Assembly: GCF_964199755.1 (NCBI RefSeq)
Contig: NC_133900.1
Span: 21,429,701 to 21,493,700 of the forward strand
DNA length: 64,000 nucleotides
Origin: Larus michahellis
Taxonomy: Eukaryota > Chordata > Aves > Charadriiformes > Laridae
Direction: 5' to 3'
Of the stretch, positions 11,296-23,663 are shown one piece after another. A program made the translations under genes and the position numbers. A model generated the notes under the pieces. It had not been told where the DNA came from. It did not search any database and worked only from the letters and a program-made list of their open reading frames with translations. Each line of letters opens with the position of its first letter. Position 1 is the first letter of the stretch.

Positions 11296-11726
11296 TCTGG
11301 AGGTTGAGGTACTGGAGCAGGTCCAGAGAACGGCAAGAAAACTGGTGAGGGGTCTAGAGCACAAGTCTTACGAGGAGCAGCTGAGGGAACTGGGGTTATT
11401 CAGCCTGGAAAAAAGGAGGCTGAGCGGAGACCTTATCGATCTCTACAACTACCTGAAAGGAGGTGGCAGCAAGGTGGGGATCAGTCTCTTTTTCCCCGAT
11501 AACAAGTGATAGGATGGGAGGAAATGGTCTCAAGTTGCACCAGGGGAGGTTTAGACTGGATATTAGGAAAAACTGGATGGTTGAGTAACCATCCCTGGAG
11601 GTATTTAAAACATGTGTAGATGTGGTGCTGAGGGACATGGTTCAGTGGTAACTCGGATGTGCTAGACTAACGGTTGGACTTGATGATCTTGAGGTTCTCT
11701 TCCAACCAAAAATGATTCTGTGATTC
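11296..11726 (+). mobile_element. CR1 LINE, 5'-truncated 3' end (plus orientation)
   Basis: Contains the typical 3' ORF2 end and tail of CR1: GGTCCAGAGAACGGCAAGAA, GAGGAGCAGCTGAGGGAACT, CAGCCTGGAAAAAAGGAGGC, GAGACCTTATCGATCTCTAC, ACGGTTGGACTTGATGATCT, and the terminal GATTCTGTGATTC. Compared with the CR1 copy at 30821-31128, it lacks about 50 bp between ATATTAGGAAAAA and GGTTGAGT, the stretch holding the TTCTTCACTG...GGCTGCCC motifs. The copy is truncated and inactive; short ORFs inside it are remnants. Confidence 0.93.
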
Positions 11727-11960
11727 CCCTCCTGTGCGAGTGGTGCTGCCGGTGGGTGGGCTGGCTGCCTGCCTGCCCCCACTGCCCAGGATGGCTAGGG
11801 AGGTACACACCTTGTCCTGAATGGCAGGCAAGAGGCGCTTGTCACAGCTGGACTACTGATGATGGAGGGAATGGAACAAAAATGGCAGAATCCCGAGTGG
11901 GTGGCCACGGTGTCTCTGTCCTGGCAGTGAGAACTGACGAAGAACAGAACAGGCTGTGCT
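11727..11960. other. GC-rich flank of the CR1 copy
   Basis: Markedly GC-richer than its surroundings (GTGGGTGGGCTGGCTGCC and similar). An 82-codon ORF at 11720-11968 opens inside the CR1 tail and has no splice or Kozak support. An 18-bp motif, CCCAGGATGGC(T)AGGGAG at 11785-11802, recurs with one mismatch at 11035-11052 on the other side of the CR1. Confidence 0.4.
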
Positions 11961-13570
11961 TTTTGTGATATTGAGTGAATTACTTCTTATGGCTCCTGTG
12001 AATGTTCGGTCATGTTGTGTCCTTGGGGAACTGCTTTTATGGCTCTTAGTTTTGTTTTCATCTTAACCTTTTCCTGCTCTTTCCTGCTGCAGAGGTGAGT
12101 TTCTACTTTCTTGCCTGGGTATGTTACTGCACTGGTGCTTACAATGGCCTTTTTCTGAATCCAAATCCTGCTTCACACTGGCACTTTTCTTTCTAAGATA
12201 TTTAGATGTAGGTATTTCTAACTAGACACCTTAATTCTTGAAGTTTTTATTATTTTTCAGTGCAGGGTGGCCTTATGCTGTTCATACTACACTCCTTAAA
12301 TTTAGGAACAAATCCTCTCTTTTCCCACATAAGATTTATTTCTTTTCATTTCCACTGAAATAAAATTTTCCTTACTCTGTATTACAGATTCTGCTTTTCC
12401 AGGGAGGAAGCTAGTACTATTTCTCTTATGTATTACATACAGCTCTCTTATAAGGTAGACATGTCTTCATTCATGTCAGACTGTTCTGAATTTTACATGT
12501 AAGACTTGTCAGCTGGGAAAGGTAAATGTTAATTATAGGAAAGAGAATAAAAAGCTGGAAGGTTTCAACTTCCTCTTTCATCTACATTAAATGACTGAGG
12601 ATCACTTCACATTAAAGGGGAGAAATGTTATTTTAAAAATGTGAATTGGAGCCTTCATCTCACATGGATCACTTCCTACTGAGAGGAAGTGGCAGCAGAC
12701 ACTTTATAATGAAGACAAGAGTTGCCTAAAGGCAATTATTCACTGTGTAATTTTGAAAGAAAAAAAATGTTTTTTAATTAGTGGTTGCAATGTGCAGTGA
12801 CGTTGAAAGGGGATGCAAACTTTGTAGTGTCTGCAGAGGGATGCTGCTTGTTTGATTGTTTTAAGTTCTTATTCTAATGTCACAGGAAGCAAATAGGTAC
12901 AGATAAATGCCAAATTACTAACCATACTGAAATCTGTATGATGTCTTGTCTGCGGTCCCTGCCTGAAAGATTTTATGGGCTTGTTTTTGATATATGAAAT
13001 TTTAGCATCAACTGTTTATCGTAGGAATCTTCTTCTGTTGGGCTGCATTACTTGCTAATAGTGTTGTATTAGAGAGTTGAATTCCCTGGAGTTAACAGTT
13101 AGTTGATAAAGCAGAGATTGTCTATTGCCATTATTTTATGTACCACAGTCAGTTGTTTCTTGATATTGACTATTTTCATTCCAAGATGTAAAACAAGTCA
13201 TTTGTAATTGCCTTTATTTTTCTTTGAGCATTTTTTTTTACCTTGGAATGGTTAGCCCAGCCCTTCCCAAATCACAAATGTTTCCTTAATGCCTGCAATA
13301 CTGTAAGAATGACAGCTACAGAATCTAGAATATTGGTGGTTGAGGTAGTAATACATTTTGTTTTTTGTAGTAGGCTCATTAGTGCAGGTTGTTAAAGTAA
13401 TTAGAGAGACTCAGTAATTTGATTGTTTAAAAAAATATGTTTACGGACCAGCAACCCAAACAGTTGAGTTGGATATACTTTTAACAGCAATACTTGAAGG
13501 AAGACCTAGGTTTATAAAGCTTTGTGAAGGAAGAGGAAACAGGTTATTTTAGTTTTAAAATTACATTATT

Positions 13571-13583
13571 GGGGGGGGGGGGG
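13571..13583. repeat. Homopolymer G13
   Basis: Uninterrupted run of 13 G in an AT-rich context. Its length is likely to be polymorphic and prone to sequencing error. Confidence 0.9.
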
Positions 13584-14681
13584 AAGTATTCCATGCCTTA
13601 CAAAAATAACACAGATTTATGAAAAATGTGTACGGAGAGGAATGAAATCCATTGGGAATGAACAAACTTGGCCAAAAGTATGTATTTGGCTCTTCTGCTC
13701 TGCTTTGGAATATACATCAGTTTTGATAAATGACTTGTGCCAAGTTAGATGAAATATAGCAAATCACACAAAATATTCAACTGTGACAGCAGAACACTGT
13801 GTGGGACTCCACTGCCAGACTCTTTATTATCTAATGATTGAGATTATGCGTAGTTCAAGTTGTGTAATCGTACTAATTTGGCAGAAACAAACATTGTGTG
13901 GTATAAAGCCTGTGTGACTTATTACATTCTTATGCATGTAAAAAGTTCCACTGGAAGCGCTAACGTAGGTAGCTAAATGACAACAGCCTGATTTTTGTTA
14001 TTAAAATAATAAAAGTTAATCAGGGAGGGAAAGAAGTTGGATTGAATTTTACAGTGCGTGTTAAAAATGTGGAATCCAGGCCCTTACTCATGAACCAATA
14101 CCTAGATGCATTAATGTGTCTTTCCAGCTCTTTGGATATGCCTGTGGTTTCCAAAATGTTAAATATTATACTCCTTGTGACTAGACAACTTTTGATACGT
14201 AGGTATTCAAATGTTAAGCTCCTTTTTCATATTCTCCTTTGGTTTTGATTCCTGTTACTTTCTTAGCAGGCAAACATGAGGGCTGGAACATTCACTGATA
14301 AGGATAACTGAAAAAGACTGCATCAAAATGCAATAAACATGAATTTCAAGTTTGTGGGCAAGTGAATCAGAATGAGAAATGTAATTTTAAGCATTATCTT
14401 TCTTCAGAGAAACAACAGAAGCAAAGCATACAAATCCAGTGTTCAAAAGAGCTTGAGTTCTGAATATTTAATGTTCACTGAGATTTGATTGTAAATTGCC
14501 AGTAGACCAAGTATCTTTTATAAAACCTATTTGGTGAATAAATTTAAATAATGAATACATTAGAGAAGTTCATGATCCTTTAGATTACAGCTTCAAGTGA
14601 TTAAAAGGATCAGCTCTGCTTTCTTAAAGAACTGCTCTGGTTTGTTAGTCTCTTGGTGATTAGTTTCTGAAAATTTCAACA

Positions 14682-14735
14682 TTAAAAATCAAACATGGTT
14701 TTTCATCATGGAGATGAACAATGTTTGATTTTTAA
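14682..14735. repeat. Hairpin-forming inverted repeat, 15-bp perfect arms plus inner 6-bp stem
   Basis: The left arm TTAAAAATCAAACAT (14682-14696) is the exact reverse complement of ATGTTTGATTTTTAA (14721-14735). Inside, TTCATC (14702-14707) pairs with GATGAA (14713-14718) around the loop ATGGA. The two stems are separated by an asymmetric internal loop. The shape resembles a small pre-miRNA or a MITE remnant, but no function is shown. Confidence 0.8.
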
Positions 14736-15557
14736 AAATTCTCTTCGGAAGCTTTCAGGCTTTGTTCATTTATTTTTACACTTGCTGATGTTGCAGCATT
14801 ATTTATAAAGATTGCCATCAGTTTTCAAAGTTGGAATTTACTTTCAAAAAGTGATAACTATTGGAGTTGGTAATTGACCAGACTACTGATCTAAAATAGT
14901 TGTTTTTCACTCAGTACACTTCTGTTATTTGAGTCTGACTTATTGATGGGTCTGCAATCAAAAATAGTCACTGTATACATTCAGTCTTTTGCTTATAACT
15001 GTTGATATTTAGAAGGAATAATGAAAAACCTGACATATTCTCCACATTTCTAGAACTCCAACCATTTGCTGTTGGCATCTAGGAAGACTAACTTCCAACA
15101 ATCATATTGCTTTTAAATTTCTAGAAGCACTGTGTGTGTCAGATGTTTTCTGCTCCTACAATGATGCAAAGTAGCCGTATGCCTAGTTAACCATCTAATT
15201 AAGCTTTGCATCACTGAAGCAATAGAAAAGGCCTAGAGTGTTCATTGTTCACACATCCAGCATTAATTCACCAGATACACTTGTCAGCCTAGGAATTAGA
15301 GAGGGGAGCCAAAATGAGAGCCCAATTGTTCAATACTTTGAAGCAAACTTCTTAAAAGTCTCGGTTTTCCCTCTGTCTGTTTTTACAAAACATGACAGAA
15401 AAAGAATTCCCAGGGTTCTGGCTTCAATGATGGAACCTATGTTTACAGCATGCCTTCAAAACCTGATTTTTCCAGATTTCACTGCAATTTTGTTGGCAGG
15501 AAATAAGATGAATGTGAGTAGTGAGCTGGGTATTTAGCTTGTTGTTAGAAATCTTAC

Positions 15558-15640
15558 CTGTGTGGAAATCCTTCCATTATATCAGCTGGTTTTGTTACTA
15601 TTGTACGACTATCTATATTCTTCAGTCCTAATGGAACAGC
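15558..15640 (-). CDS. Candidate internal coding exon (83 bp) of the minus-strand gene
   Basis: On the minus strand the exon is bounded by a GATAATTCAG acceptor and a near-ideal donor, CCACACAG/GTAAGAT. The frame that stays open reads AVPLGLKNIDSRTIVTK then PADIMEGFPH, starts in phase 0 and ends with AG (phase 2). That is the phase required by the terminal exon at 8065, where AG+C gives serine. Composition is protein-like, with mixed charge and hydrophobicity and no low complexity. The pyrimidine tract is only moderate, and an exon this short can be open by chance. I do not recognise the peptide. Introns of about 7.5-8 kb on both sides fit the spacing of the other candidates. Confidence 0.4.
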
Positions 15641-18600
15641 CTGAATTATCATCAGAATGTATAAAACATGTCTGATCAACAGTGAAAAATAGCTCCTTTT
15701 TTTCAGGGTTACATGACAGAGAGCTTTTGCTTGCTCTTAGGAGGGAAAAGGGAGACAAATTGCACTACAAGTGGAAAGCAATTGGATCAATTGGAAGATG
15801 GTATTTTTCTCCTTTTACGTGTCCCTAGTAGGTAAATAAATGAATATATGAAAATATTTTTTTTCCTTTGTTAGTCACTTTCCCTCTACTTCCCAGTCCT
15901 TGAGTTTGACCATCAAAATCCAAACCCATTGCACAATCACCTCTGATACAAAAATGAATATATTTTCTTTTTTTCAGTTACCAGTTTCATGAAGAGAAAT
16001 AGCTTCTTCCCCCATAGCTCTAGGAAAAGTCAAAGATTCTTCTTCTCATTAGATTTTTAGGATCAGGTGTGGCTTGGAGATTTCATGCTCTCTACTTCCA
16101 CCCACATATCAATGTTGGTGAGGAGTGTAATGGATTTTGTACTTTACTCTTAGTTTCTTCCCCACTGGGCCTGTGTAATTAAATGGGACTAGTTTTGTAC
16201 AGGTGGCCTCATAATGCTTGTTTGCTTAACCATGTCAATTTATCTTCAATCTGAAATACTAACTAGTAAAATGAAAGCATTTGTGTTTAGGATATTTAAA
16301 AAAAGAGTTGAATAATGAAAATGGGAAAGTTCAGGGAAACTATGAGGAAAAGTGCTACAGATCTTCCTGTGAAGATTATCCAAATTGTTCCATAAACATA
16401 GATTGGAAACAACAGTATATTAGGGGTGTGTTGGAAGGAATGATCTTCATTAACAAAGAAAGTGGATTTCTTGAAAGTCTTTTTCTGTCTCTGACTTCTA
16501 CAATCCGTGCTGCCAGAGAGAGTGATTCAAAATAAATTTTTTAAAAGTGATTTTCACGTTCACATCTCTTCAGATATTGCAAAGCCTACAGTACCTTTTG
16601 TAGAGTGGAATTTCGCCTTGCGCTAACATCCTGAATCTGTTTAGTCAAAGACTTTGAACAATGAGTGGAGTGACCAACATTTATTTTGGCAGCTAAAACG
16701 ACTTGCTCCATCTGTCATTCATCTCTTGGAAACCCATGAACTACGAAATGGAGACAATGCATAAAAGAAATGATGTATGAAAAACCTATTGTCCATGCAG
16801 CATTTGCAGTAGCAAGCTAGCAACATTTTTCTTGGCTTTCTATCTGGTTCTAAGGATGATGAAATAAACAAAGCCACTACTCTACTTTGGGCTAGAAAGC
16901 CTATAATAAAGAAGATGTCTGCTCATGACTGAATAGATGCCTTTGCCTTATCTTGGAAATTCATTCCTGAAGCATGTAAAATCGTTGCATTTTTGGCCTT
17001 CACTTAGGGAGATGTGCTCTCAAGAGAGTGATTATTACAGTAATCGGTGGAATAAATGCAGAATGGCCTAGATAATAATAGATATTTACCTTGTATGGAG
17101 TAAGGATGTCTTCTGACCTCCTTTGGCAAGGTACGTATTTGGCTTGTATGTGCCTCTGGTGTGCACATGCTGAGAGTGGGCGAGAGCATTAAAAATGCTG
17201 ATTTCTAGGTTTATATCCAACATTTAAGTTCACATGGACTGTGAGGGCTAAATTTAAAGAATTTTACCGGTGTTGATTTGACAGAAAGAGGAATGAATAT
17301 AAAAGATTTCTTGGTTTATGATCAAGACCTGAAACCTATCGAAATTAATATCAGAACTTCATGGGATCAGACACCCTCCAATTAGGCTGATGTCAAAGTA
17401 TATTTAAATTAATGCCTGCTCCTGTATGCTACTTTTTCTTCTTATAGGTCTCTCACTTGCATGACTTCCACTTTTGATTGTTGATCTGTTGTTTGTTAAA
17501 CTCTGGAGCTCAAATGGCAGAATGAGTTATCAGGCTCAAGTAGACGCAGGTCTCTGCCGGTCGATGGCTGTGGAGCAGTCCCTTTGTCTTGCTCCTCACT
17601 GTAGCAGCTGCTGCAGCCTGAAGGGCATATGAGTAACTTTCTTTTTTCAGAGCACGTCCAAGTACAGTGGCTGAATGGAAGATTAACTATATGAAACATC
17701 TTACTTGGGATGCGTTGTGTTAGACTGTGTGCCCATGGTATGGAGCGCGCTACTTCTCGATACTTTCAACAGATTGGCAGCTCGATTGTAGAAGAATTTA
17801 AACTGGGAATAATTGTACAATTTGCACAATTGCCCTACTGCTAATTTTTTCCTTAAATTTTGGAACCACATTGAGGACGATACTGAATAACTCTGCCTAT
17901 AATTCCTGCTTGGTACAGAACAGGTATTGCAAAGATTTTCCTCTTGCAGAGTACCTGAGAACATCTTTGGTCTGGGTCCCATTTGTCCTCTTGAACATGC
18001 CATACATTTCATTTCTCCCTCCTACAAAAATGTGCTTGCGTATCCCTTTGGGGTCTAGCATTTTCTTTTAAAAAAAATGTTGAGGTGAAGATTATTAGCA
18101 AATCAACTCAGTCTGGCATCGCTCTGTCGCTTTTGTGTTGTTTGTCTGTTCTGTGCCTGCATGTCTGCTGTATACCTCAAGCTTGTTGTCCATGTAATAC
18201 TTGATTGACTAGCCCAACTACTGGGACACTGCACCCTACCCAGACCTCTTATACGGAAAAGACAGTAAGATTCTTCTTGCTAGCATGCAGCCCTGCTGCT
18301 TCCTATATTCCCAGCGTGCCTCTAATTCTGTCTATAAACTGGATTTTCATATGGGTAGATAAGAAATGGGAAAGGATGCTAAGAAAGCGGTTGTTGCTTA
18401 TGTCAGTATGTAGGTTAAGCTTCTGTACTAGACCTAACAATGGCTTCACAAATGCAGGACTGTTGGAAGGAGACTATTATCTGCTTCACACGGCATGTTT
18501 TCCTGTAGCTTTATTTTTGTCATCTATTGCTGCCACCCGCACTAATGGATTTGTGTACGGGAGGCACAGAATCTTTCAAAAGGGTTGGTTCAGCAATTTT

Positions 18601-18662
18601 GTGAGGCCTACACTCCATTAAACTGAGAGACCAGTTGAATCAAACAGGCTGCACAACCCCCA

Positions 18663-18700
18663 GTTTCAGTGCTGAAAGCACTGGCCCCCAGCACTGAAAC
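18663..18700. repeat. Compound inverted repeat with two alternative perfect hairpins
   Basis: GTTTCAGTGCTG (18663-18674) is the exact reverse complement of CAGCACTGAAAC (18689-18700). Between them, CAGTGCT (18667-18673) also pairs exactly with AGCACTG (18677-18683). The same left arm therefore has two mutually exclusive partners. This is simple sequence evidence; no element family is identified. Confidence 0.85.
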
Positions 18701-20053
18701 GTTATAAAAGACGGCAGACCTAACCTTTTATTTCTCTACCTTGGACTGAGTTCTATTTAGCAGCGACACAAAATTTCTATCAGGTTCCCTCCATACGGCC
18801 CTTTCAAGCCTCCAATAAAGGAATGAATGCCAGAGCAGAGCCTTTACCCATTCAGTTTTCAGCTCTGTTAGCTTTCAATGCCAGAAATGTATTTAAAAGT
18901 GGGTAAGGTTTGTTAACTCTAATATACCACTGTCACTCATCCCGCTCCAAAAGAATAAAACTATATGTGTGTTGGGATTTGCAATTCAAATGAAACCATT
19001 TTACTTCTTGAAAACGGGCTACTGTGGAAGGAAAAAAAGGCTGTATAAAGGATCACATTAACCTACAGCAATAATATTATAACAGCAATGTTCATGATAC
19101 TATAGTTAGGACTGTGCCAACTGGTTAATTTATAAGCCTTCTCCTTCCCTTTCTGAAATACCCAGCTGCTTTTCCCCCAGCTTTACAATTTTCTGATTAA
19201 AAGTCTCAAATAAAAAGCTCTGCTTGTTAGAAAATAAAATTTGTAGACTCAGCTATCATCAGTTTTGTTTCAAAATGGTTGTGAGGTTTTGGGTTTTGTT
19301 TTCTGTCCGTCTTTTTTTAATACAAGAATATTGCCCCATTTATTTTTTTTTCAATACATTGCATATGCATGACCCACAGTGCCATACTTTTGAATTACTG
19401 AATTTCCTAAGGAACTTTGCTATTTAGCTTATTGCCTTATTGTAGAGACTGGAAAGGGGCAGCTGGGATGTATTTTAAGTTTGTAAACACAGAGTTACAG
19501 AAAACGGTAGATTTCATCTGCCTTACAGAAATTGTCACCACTGACTGAAGAATTCATTGATAAAGTGTCTGGGCTGCTTTTGGTGGGAGAGTAATTGTAG
19601 GAATAGTTATCCATCTGTTGTTATCAGTCAATCATAAACAAGAGGATATTTGGAAAGGTATTGCCGTTTAGGCTAATAGTCAGCGGAACTGCATATAACT
19701 GAGAGTTAAAAAGCATGCTAGTAAGATCGTGGTGCAGTGGGACGAATAAGAACGAAGCCAGAGCTATTGACCTTGACATCAAACACTTCTGTGTGTATGA
19801 CAGTTGGAGCCCAGGATGTAGGAGGAGAGGAGAATAGACCTTCATAGCAGGAGTGATTGAGTGGACCCAGATTTTAAAGCTAGACATTCACTTGAAACGA
19901 AGGGAATTGGTTTCAGTGTCCTTATAACAAGTATGCTCCAGAGCACAAAACTGTGTGCGATCAAGAAGGGCGGAAGTATCTCCAGTTCTAACCCGGTATC
20001 AGGCTAGATGGAGTTCAGAGGTGGAGAATTCCAGAAAACCAATATGCTCCTGA

Positions 20054-20075
20054 ATTCATCATATATTCATCATAT
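20054..20075. repeat. 11-bp tandem duplication ATTCATCATAT x 2
   Basis: Two perfect abutting copies in AT-rich DNA, a slippage product. Confidence 0.85.
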
Positions 20076-22710
20076 AAAATATGAAGTATATTGGGTATAG
20101 GAGCTTGAAGCTGAAAGAAAAGGTCAGCTTTAAAAAATGGTTACTGTTGAGCAAAGCTGGAAGGTTTTGAAATATGCTGCATTCTCTGCATTTCTGAATG
20201 TGTGATTTACTGCTGCAGAAGGTGATTACCTGACCCTGTGTTCTACTTTTTAGTTTGTGAAAGTTTTCCTTGTAAAAGTCCATGAGGAATTAGAATAGAA
20301 TTCATCATGGTAGCTAGAGCGATTATTCTGTCACTCATGGAAATGACCCAAAACATGCTTTATTTTTGCTGAAGTGCTCATAAAGGGCTGCTTCTGTATT
20401 GAAGTTTGCCCAAAGCTCACGTTGGCTTTTGTGGGAGTTTTTGCGTGTGTACTTACGTATGCGTAGTACAGAGTAGCACAGGGAAACGCAAGGTCAGGTC
20501 AACACTTGTAGATACTTTTCTAGCAGACCATTACTCCAGTTTCATCTGTAAGAGTAACTGTGGCAAAATATTTCAGGGTGTATGTCATGAAGTGCTCAAC
20601 AACAAGTATTTAATGTATTTTTTCTATATTGTGTATGTGCATAAGAGCATACGTGTAAACAAACTTAAATACTCATATATGTGTTTAGATATTTCTGCTT
20701 AGCATATGTTTAAGAAATTGTGTAGGTACAAGTACACCTACAGTGTAAATGCATTAATACACCTATACTTATGTGTATTGATATTTATAGAAATAGGTGT
20801 GTGCACGCATGTTTCTGTATCTGCATTTTGACAGCTCTGTGCAATATGTGAAACGTGAGGAAAAAAATGTTCAAGTCCAGAGCTAAGGATCTCTGCCTAC
20901 CTCCCGTCACTACTCCTGTCCTCCAGTTCATGACTGAAGTCACTGAGCACTGGTTGAACTTTAGCTCCTGTGTGCAATAGACATTGTTCATGGGGCCCTA
21001 TTAGTGTTGTTTTACAATTTTTTTGAATTCCACTTTTTCGCAGAAGGATTGGAAAAAAATGGATTTATCAGCCCCTGTATTATGGAAAAACATTAGATCA
21101 TTGTCTAAGAGTGATATTTTGAATGCACGTTTTACTGTGTGAGCACATCAGCTCAGGATCTGGGAACACTGAGTTCCTGGAACCGGAACGCTGTCTGTCC
21201 GCACGGTATTGCAGGCTCAGAGCAGCTTGTTTGGGAAGAGCCAAAGAGCTCCAGTGGTGGACGGAGCTGTGCTCTCCCTATGAGTTATCCATCCGTGCTG
21301 CATGAACAAGAAGCTGGGCCAACATTAACACATGATGTCGTCTCGGTTTCTCTGGCTACTTCTGTATAGTAAATACAAAGCCTCAGGGATTGTTTTCTGG
21401 CCCTGAAGCCAACTGGCCCAGCCTGGCTTGCATCAGTACAGCTAAAGTCACCCTCACAGAAGAGTGACTGCATCCAAAGTACCATTGGGAAGGTGTTCTC
21501 TGTCAGCCTGATGCCTGAGTGTTGTCTTGCAGAGCGTTTGGGTGCTCAGACCAGAGTTGTGTCACGTAGCATTTCAGCTGAGGTTTTAGCGGCCTGGACG
21601 GTATGTCAGGACTTGGGCTCGTTCCCTGGCCCTGTTTAGTTTGCTATAACATAGACATAGTCTCTGTCTCTGCAGAGACCTGGCTGTTGAGTTGATGGCT
21701 TTTTGAACACGTGCTCAAGAGGGTAACAGTGTAAATACTGGGTGAAACACATCTTTAGAAATGTCCGGATATTTGCTTAATTCATATTCCTCTCTTCCTC
21801 CACCTCAGCCTCACCTCCTTATGAAATACTAAGCCTAATTATCTAGAAGTGAAAATCTCTGTCCATACGTAGATAATTTCCCAACAACTTTTGAATCTGC
21901 CGGTTATTCAGTTAGTTTGGCAAGAATTTAATAGGTTAGAGGTCTTAAATTGCTGGCGTATGGTGAAAAGCAGTAGCTGGTAAGGATGAGGGCTCCAAAT
22001 GAATGCTTTTACCAAGAGAAGGCAGGAAAGCCTGCTTTCTGGTGGTGGAAGCAATCGTAACACAAGTATATCTTGCTGCCTGGCTGACTAGCACAGCTAC
22101 AATGATGAGCAACTGCTGCGTGCCCATCTGATAAGGCAGCTGGGAGTACTGACTGGAAGAGGAGGGACGCTGTAGGTAACAAGAGGCAGGAGAAAAAGAC
22201 AGAAGATGCAAATCTAAAGGAAAGTAGGCTTCCAGAGCCTGGCTGCTCAAAAATCTGTATGTTTTTTATTTTCTGCAGAGTGCAAAAGACTTTATTCTTA
22301 GGTAGCAGAGATCTGCTGTAGAGGTGAGGATTGTAAGCTTTGAATGTCTGGCTGCAAAGAGGAACTCAGAATCCAAACGCTGAGCACCTGGGTGTCCCAG
22401 GGGCTGCGTGCAGTGAAGGAGGTGTCTCGGAAGGGGAACATGTTGAGCGAGGAGATGCTTCAAGACAATGGAAAGGTGCTGAAGGCAAAAGCACGAAGAT
22501 TGTGTCCTGTTCTAATCCCCCTCTGAGATTTAAGCACCTCACTCAGCAGGAAGGCTGGTGACTTGAGTGGGTGCACATCCGGTGAGTGTTTCTGAAAACA
22601 CCTCTTCTCTCAGAGCTGAACAGAGATTGTTCTTTTCTTTTAAAGGAAAAGTGGTGGAAGGAATTAGGTAGTGTTTATATATTTTATGCGATGATGTGAA
22701 ATACAGGCAA

Positions 22711-22785
22711 AGTCTTGGAACTAGAACCTAGGCTGTCCCTTTCTTAGTAAGTGACATAACTATCAGGCTTGAGAAACAGGGGCTC
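22711..22785 (-). mobile_element. MIR-like SINE relic, antisense (tRNA-derived head)
   Basis: GGAACTAGAACCTAGGCTGTCC is followed by AGTAAGTGACATAACTATCAGGC. This resembles the antisense of the tRNA-derived head of MIR-type SINEs (GGTTCAAACCC...CTCTAACCACTA...). It is heavily diverged, so the family is inferred from motif order only. Confidence 0.35.
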
Positions 22786-22875
22786 TTGTATACTTTTTTT
22801 TCTGGACCACTGAGTCTTATATTTTACAGGAAAGCATGGCAGTGATTCAACAAAAAGGCTGAAGAATGCCCTTTC

Positions 22876-22955
22876 TGGAGTCTGGTGGTTAGATCACTCA
22901 CCTGGGTGGTGGCAGATGAAAAAGGAAACGGGTTGGGTCTCCCACATTGTAGGTG
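22876..22955 (+). mobile_element. MIR-like SINE relic, sense (A-box-like segment)
   Basis: TCTGGTGGTTAGATCACTCA CCTGGG is followed after a short insertion by GGGTTGGGTCTCCC, a diverged form of CTAGTGGTTAGAGCA...GGGTTC. It faces the antisense relic 90 bp upstream. No other part of a SINE body is clear. Confidence 0.35.
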
Positions 22956-23587
22956 CTCTGACAATTAGATACTTGCATGAAAGCACAATTTAGTCTAAAG
23001 CAAAGCAGTTGTTACAGCTACACTTTGCAAGGAGCTTTAACCTCTTGAATAGATAAGTGAATTTATATATTTACAATTTAAGTACATCTATTAGATCAAC
23101 TATTTGAGGAGTGACAGTTTCATTTCTGTTTTCGAAAGCCTGATTGATTTCATGTAAGCTAGGTTTTGACCTGTTTGACCTTGTTAAGACCATGGCTGTT
23201 GTCAGACATTGACTGCTTATAGCTGTGTAAAAGACTGTTTCCACTCCCCAGAGGACGTGGTTTAAAGCAGTCTGTGGTACCCTGCAATGAAATGGGCTAA
23301 GAGCGCTCCAGGATGTGCTACTGCATCTCAGAAAAAGAGCAGCTTGATGGGTAGTAGCAAACATCTGTTAGGATCAGCATGCATCTTTAACTGCTCCAGC
23401 ACCTTGCAAAATGAACACTTGTCAAGTGAAAAAGAACATTTGCAGAGGGTATCCTTTCTGCTCATTCCACGTACAAGCGTCTGGGATGAAGGCACTATAT
23501 CTTGCAGAGAAACGGTGAAGTTCTTCAATTTATGTCAGTGCAATTACACTGGCAGAGAGCATCAGCCAGAGGTTCCCCTTGTTGCTG

Positions 23588-23621
23588 TGTCCCCTGTGCC
23601 TCTGAGTATGTCCCCTGTGCC
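23588..23621. repeat. 13-bp direct repeat TGTCCCCTGTGCC, 21-bp period
   Basis: Exact copies at 23588-23600 and 23609-23621. They fall in a locally GC-rich patch with chance ORFs on both strands (23287-23927). Confidence 0.8.
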
Positions 23622-23663
23622 AGAGGATTAGCTCAGTCAGGAAGACGGGTTCGCACAGCTCAC

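Larger units (their letters stand above)
8066..15557 (-). other. Presumed intron or flanking DNA, no supported exon; contains one CR1 copy
   Basis: About 7.5 kb between the terminal exon and the next candidate exon. It holds a TTTCTTGGTA-type microsatellite (9413-9470), a 14-bp duplication (9790-9819), the CR1 at 11296-11726 with GC-rich flanks, a G13 run and the hairpin at 14682-14735. ORFs at 8645-9201, 9842-10307, 10623-10988, 14042-14248 and 15238-15537 look accidental. Confidence 0.4.
15641..23663 (-). other. Presumed intron, no supported exon
   Basis: About 8 kb of AT-rich DNA. It contains the hairpin at 18663-18700, an 11-bp duplication at 20054-20075 and MIR-like fragments near 22.7-22.95 kb. 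ORFs at 17701-18012, 18205-18621 and 21123-21485 lack splice support or coding-like composition. Confidence 0.35.

Noticed and set aside
11396..11638. 80-codon minus ORF
   Set aside because: Antisense shadow within the CR1 at 11296-11726.
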